A stretch of 64,000 nt of DNA, taken from contig CM032229.1 in assembly GCA_019009955.1 (NCBI GenBank), positions 76,119,001-76,183,000 of the forward strand, given 5' to 3'. The DNA is from Riptortus pedestris. Taxonomy: Eukaryota; Arthropoda; Insecta; Hemiptera; Alydidae. Position 1 is the first letter of the stretch. Each line of letters opens with the position of its first letter. A program made the translations under genes and the position numbers. This document shows positions 60,151 to 64,000 of the stretch, piece after piece. The notes under the pieces are model-generated. The model was not told the origin of the DNA, made no database searches, and worked only from the letters and a program-made list of their open reading frames with translations.

Positions 60151-60939
60151 ATAATGACTTGTATATAGACCCTATATTTTACTTTTATTTATTTATATTT
60201 TATGTTAGTTTATTACATTTCATTTATATGTCTGATGTGGAATATGTAAAAGTGCTTTAATACTGAGTGTTCAAAGTTATTTCTCACTCACCACTGAGAT
60301 GAAAGTTCATACTCATTATTGGGGATGTTGAATTCCGCGGATGGCGCTGAACCGCACTGATGAAGGCAGTGTTTCCTCCTATCCAATTATTCCCGGAATC
60401 CACAAAGGAGAGTATAACAGCCGCAGATAACCCGCCACGAGAATACCGCCGGCCTAGGTGAGGAGAAACTTTTTGAAGCGGGTAATAGGAAATTCAGGCA
60501 AGTCAAAGTCCAGCCGAGGAGTAATACAATTCCAGACCCGACGTATAAAACGGAATGAGGAAGTAAAACAGAAGTTGGCAAGGGATATTTAAATAAAATG
60601 GTGAACTAAAGAATATATTATCTGTCGAATACATGTACAATAATGAGGCAAAATGGTGTATACATTTCAAATTCCGTCTAAAAGCTGTATTGAAAAAACT
60701 TGACATCTTATCTCACCGTCTATACACTATTTCTCCCTTAGTAAGAAACTTATGTAAACAGAAATTGGAAATACAATTATTAATGAAATAGTTACTTAAA
60801 TAAAAAATCTTGACTAATCAGATCAATAGGTTTACTGATGGCTGAAACCACACAAGTACCAACATCTGGCTTAAAAATTGAAATAAAAATTTATTTAGCA
60901 ATTGTACACAAATTAAATGTTTAAAAAATGTTAATACTG
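60151..60939. other. No gene seen
   Basis: 60340-60590 is more GC-rich (GAATACCGCCGGCCTAGG near 60441), with overlapping minus frames but no recognised motif. The rest is AT-rich. Confidence 0.45.
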
Positions 60940-61390
60940 GTATTTTTAATTTCAGGCCTCCCTTACAACCCCCATTCCTGCCCGTCCCTAGAAATGTTGG
61001 TATGGCTTGTTATAATGAAGGCGTTAGTGCTAATACGAAAGCAATACTTACCGAGTTGTATTTAGTTAGGCTGAGTCTTTTGTGCTAAATAAAATTGTTG
61101 ACTCCCGCTATAATTTTTAGCGACTAACGCATTTATACTTCGGTATACGACGAAAGTGTATATAACAAACGTTACTTTAAATAACAAACTAAATAACTTT
61201 TATTGTGTGAATATTTGCCGAAAAACTAATAGGAAACGAAATATCGCTATTTTTAATACCAGGCCTCCCCTAAACCCCCACTCCTGTTCGTCTCAGAGAA
61301 TATTAATGTAGCCTAAAGTCTAAGTTGGGCAAGTAGTAATATACATACCAAGTAAGACTCATAAGAATTGAGATATTCCGATTTTCAAAA
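60940..61390 (-). mobile_element. Relic of the CTAG-ended Helitron-like family
   Basis: It contains both diverged internal units in reverse order: CAGGCCTCCCTTACAACCCC near 60955 and CAGGCCTCCCCTAAACCCCC near 61260, with CGAAATATCGCTATTTTTAA between. These match the minus strand of 49464-50267. Termini are not visible. Confidence 0.65.
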
Positions 61391-62264
61391 TTCCCACTGT
61401 CTATATGCCTTTTAAGCTCTGAAGATCTGAACGTTTAGTAGAATAAATAATAATTTTAGGGAAATAAATACGGAATGGAAGGTACAAGTTATTTTTTCAA
61501 TTGTTTGATTATTGGGAAGACGATGGAAATTCACGAATTATATAGTGTTATTGGACAGGGATTATGGGGCAATCAACTAATTACTAATAATTGTGTTCTT
61601 ATCAGATAATATGCGACATTGTTGGTAGATAACTGAAGGCACAATCGTTAATCCACAACCTCGGCTATAATTCATTCCTATATTCTGGAAGCACAGCGCT
61701 GCAAGTGTTGCCTAATCTAACTCCATTGTAATAATTTAATTAGTACAAATATAAATCATTCCAAATGACAGTATTCGCACTGCATAAGTCTAGTGTCTAT
61801 TTCATCTCAACATCACTCTAAATTATTTTTTAAGGGAGATTTATTAAAATTGTTCCAAAGTACCGTTTCAATAGAAACTAGCTGACGAATATAATTCATT
61901 GCCGACGGCCAAATTTCCCAATTATACAACATAAAGTGTTACATCGTTTGAACAGATAATTCGCATAGTTAATTGTGACGTCTTCTAAATATTAATTCAG
62001 ACTTTACATTTTCAGAGTTGTGAAGGCGAAAATCATCTCTTCTGAAAATACTAGGAAAGGACACAGTTTACTCATAATTAGCATAAATAAGGACCACTTT
62101 AAATTTACGGGAAAAAAATTGATCAATACGAACGACGGGATAATATGAAATATTTATGAAAGATCTATTCATTTTTAACAGTTGCAATGTGTTGTTAATA
62201 AAATTATTTTATTTATTTTAAATATTGTTCGGGCATGAAGTTAGATGAAGGATTAATTAATTCT
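61391..62264. other. No gene seen
   Basis: AT-rich with no recognised content. Confidence 0.55.
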
Positions 62265-62310
62265 GGGGTTCAGGTAAGCCATTCACAGTGAAACGTTGAT
62301 CAAACTTGGA
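62265..62310 (+). mobile_element. SINE head fragment
   Basis: GGGGTTCAGGTAAGCCATTC then AAACGTTGA matches the first about 45 bases of the 37439 SINE. The remainder is not recognised. Confidence 0.4.
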
Positions 62311-63685
62311 AGAATGAAACAAATTCCAGCAAGGGCATAGTAATTCCTTTGGCAACGTACTCACAAATAATACAATTATCCCCCTAAGATAAAAACATTT
62401 TAACTTACATATGAACCGTCAGGATTAACCTTAGTAAGATAATGCAGATGTGGATTGATAAAATAAGAATAATTTTAATAAAAAGGTAGACACCTTTGAA
62501 TACTGATTCTGAATAAGCTGCAACATTGTTTTCGCATACCACGGTTGCAATTGATTACTGAGAACAAGAGAGTGCTTCTATTGGAGAAGTCAATCAAGAT
62601 AATTATAACGGACCAGTTGAAATTCTCAAGCTTCTGATGGCTCTCTATCAATTACTTGCAAATACTGATTGGCAACTTTAATGCTACGACCTACGAAGTT
62701 CCAGTCTTCCCTGAATTAAGTCTATTAGTGTTCTTGGTCCATCGATCCAAAGAACTAATAGGGAACCCAAGTAAATTCGTTGTCTTTGTTGATTTTGTTT
62801 CATTTACATTGGTGGCCCCTACTTCTATAGACATTTCAAGTTCATAAGAATGATGTTATAGTAAGTTAGTTGTTAAATTAGCACTTACAGCACATGACGA
62901 TTTTTATTATGGCATCAGATATGAATAACATATTTATGATGTTCGATTATCTGTTTGCTACTTCTTGCTAAATTTATTTGGGGAAACTTGTTAGACTGGC
63001 ATCAACTTCCAGTAAATTATATTATATATTCCAGTACAAATGACATAAATATTTATTTCAAAAGAGTAGCTACGATGTCCATTCATCTTCAAAATACAAC
63101 CGAGAAATATTTAGAATTAAAAAAAAATAATCTAAACTATGAATTATATAAGTCTGGTTATTTCAGTTTTTGTGTGTTCTTTGCTTAAAATTTCTTCTTG
63201 TAGGTCGTTGTGGTCATTCAGCCACAGTTCCTTCTATCCCTGTTTTGTAAAGGCTTCACTGCAGGATTGCTCCGAAAATCCCTTAAAAAATTCGCAAAGG
63301 ATGAGACGAATATCAGATGACAGCATTAGTATTTTAGATGTCGCATTCAATTGAAATTGCATGACCTCCATCACTAATTTATTAAAAAATGTGACACGTT
63401 TTTCAGCATTCTTCACAATTTTGTGTTTCGGTAAAATTTGACAATGGACAGATCCTATGACTTATGTAATTATGGAAAAAAAATATATAATTTGGTCTAT
63501 AGTGAGAAGCCACTCCTTTTTTTTTTCTTTATAAAAATAAACTAATTATTGGCGTTGATGTATTATTATCAATGACGAAAAAGTCGTCTATATTGGAGAG
63601 GAGAATTATTTTATTGCAGTATAGCTAACTAATGTTTTCATTCAAGTATTGAAAAGCATTCTACGCACCTTGTAATATAAAATAG
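62311..63685. other. No gene seen
   Basis: Several plus frames of 60-77 codons (62656-62847, 62955-63188, 63139-63354) overlap and carry no recognisable motif. T-rich tract at 63517-63528. Confidence 0.5.
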
Positions 63686-64000
63686 TCCGTCACGCAGTAG
63701 CTGTGCTAAAAAAGCTGATTTCCCACTAAGTTAAACGCTAAGTATTCTAACGCAAGTAAGTTAAACTTCAATGAGTAGTAGCGGGGCTTTAGCAACGCTG
63801 AAAACAAGAACATACTAAATGCTCGTTTACTATTTGAGTTACAAAAAATGTGTGCAACAACAATTGTTGAGTACCAATAGTTTAACAAGATTGGATCCGA
63901 CTGATAATAACGGAGAATTTTGAATTTTCGAGCACCCCTCTCTCTAATCTGATGAGTTTATTGAATACATATCGAGTTTGGTATAAATAAAAAATATTTC
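63686..64000 (+). mobile_element. Family H, diverged copy running off the window
   Basis: The 5' end GTCCGTCACGCAGTAGCTGTG is clear. The subterminal repeat is shifted (AAGCTGATTTCCC). Core landmarks TAATAACGGAGAATTTTGAA (about 63904) and ATATCGAGTTTGG (about 63967) follow. The window ends before the palindrome and (TA)n. Confidence 0.75.

Overview
The window looks like non-coding, repeat-dense DNA from a eukaryotic nuclear genome, most likely an arthropod (probably an insect). It is AT-rich and has no convincing host protein gene, no tRNA or rRNA gene, no operons and no ribosome-binding sites. It carries long dinucleotide microsatellites, decayed non-LTR retrotransposons with RT, RNase H and C-terminal zinc-knuckle motifs, tRNA-derived SINEs, a broken DDE transposase of the insect DUF4817/mariner-like type, MITEs and two satellites. 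Nearly all long open frames are products of (TA)n, (GT)n/(GA)n or satellites whose period is a multiple of three. The organism assignment is inference from the transposon types only.

The dominant component is one family of short non-autonomous elements, called family H here. It occurs about 25 times on both strands and covers roughly a sixth of the window. Full copies share a fixed layout: a 5' end GTCCGTCACGC with a small hairpin; AGCAGATTTCCC, whose exact reverse complement GGGAAATCTGCT lies at the 3' end; a core holding an inverted pair built on AAATATCTCsGTTA; a G/C homopolymer tract; the palindrome ACCGCTAGAGCGGT; a (TA)n microsatellite; and a 3' palindrome followed by CTGCTAAAA. This resembles HINE/DINE-1-like (Helentron-type) non-autonomous rolling-circle elements. 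Several nested insertions let the pre-insertion sequence be read directly, and they suggest insertion into short A-runs.

Layout: 1-3.1 kb unremarkable, with a GC-richer block at 1.44-2.07 kb. 3.1-9.7 kb layered family H copies, some nested. 10.6-11.3 kb a LINE 3' end. 11.8-13.8 kb a 24-bp satellite with two higher-order periods (about 186 bp, then 168 bp). 13.8-19.4 kb mostly blank, with family H at 15.9-17.2 kb. 19.4-23.2 kb a modular repeat present as a large inverted pair. 23.3-24.3 kb a tRNA-like repeat and a CTAG-ended element. 26.6-31.4 kb SINEs, a GC-rich island and a second LINE fragment. 33.6-37.7 kb a nest of family H copies holding the broken transposase element and a SINE with clear target-site duplication. 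40.7-43.2 kb family H and a long decayed LINE. 44.8-46.3 kb a 98-bp satellite of 13 indel-free copies. 47.6-52.9 kb LINE relic, family H copies and Helitron-like elements. 53.2 and 55.4-55.6 kb palindromes. 57.2-60.2 kb three family H copies, one holding a MITE and one interrupting a SINE. 60.9-61.4 kb a CTAG-type relic. 63.7-64 kb a family H copy running off the end.

No genes act together here. The relation between parts is insertion history: SINEs and MITEs sit inside family H copies, family H sits inside SINEs and inside itself, and a TA-targeting transposon interrupts a family H copy at its (TA)n tract.
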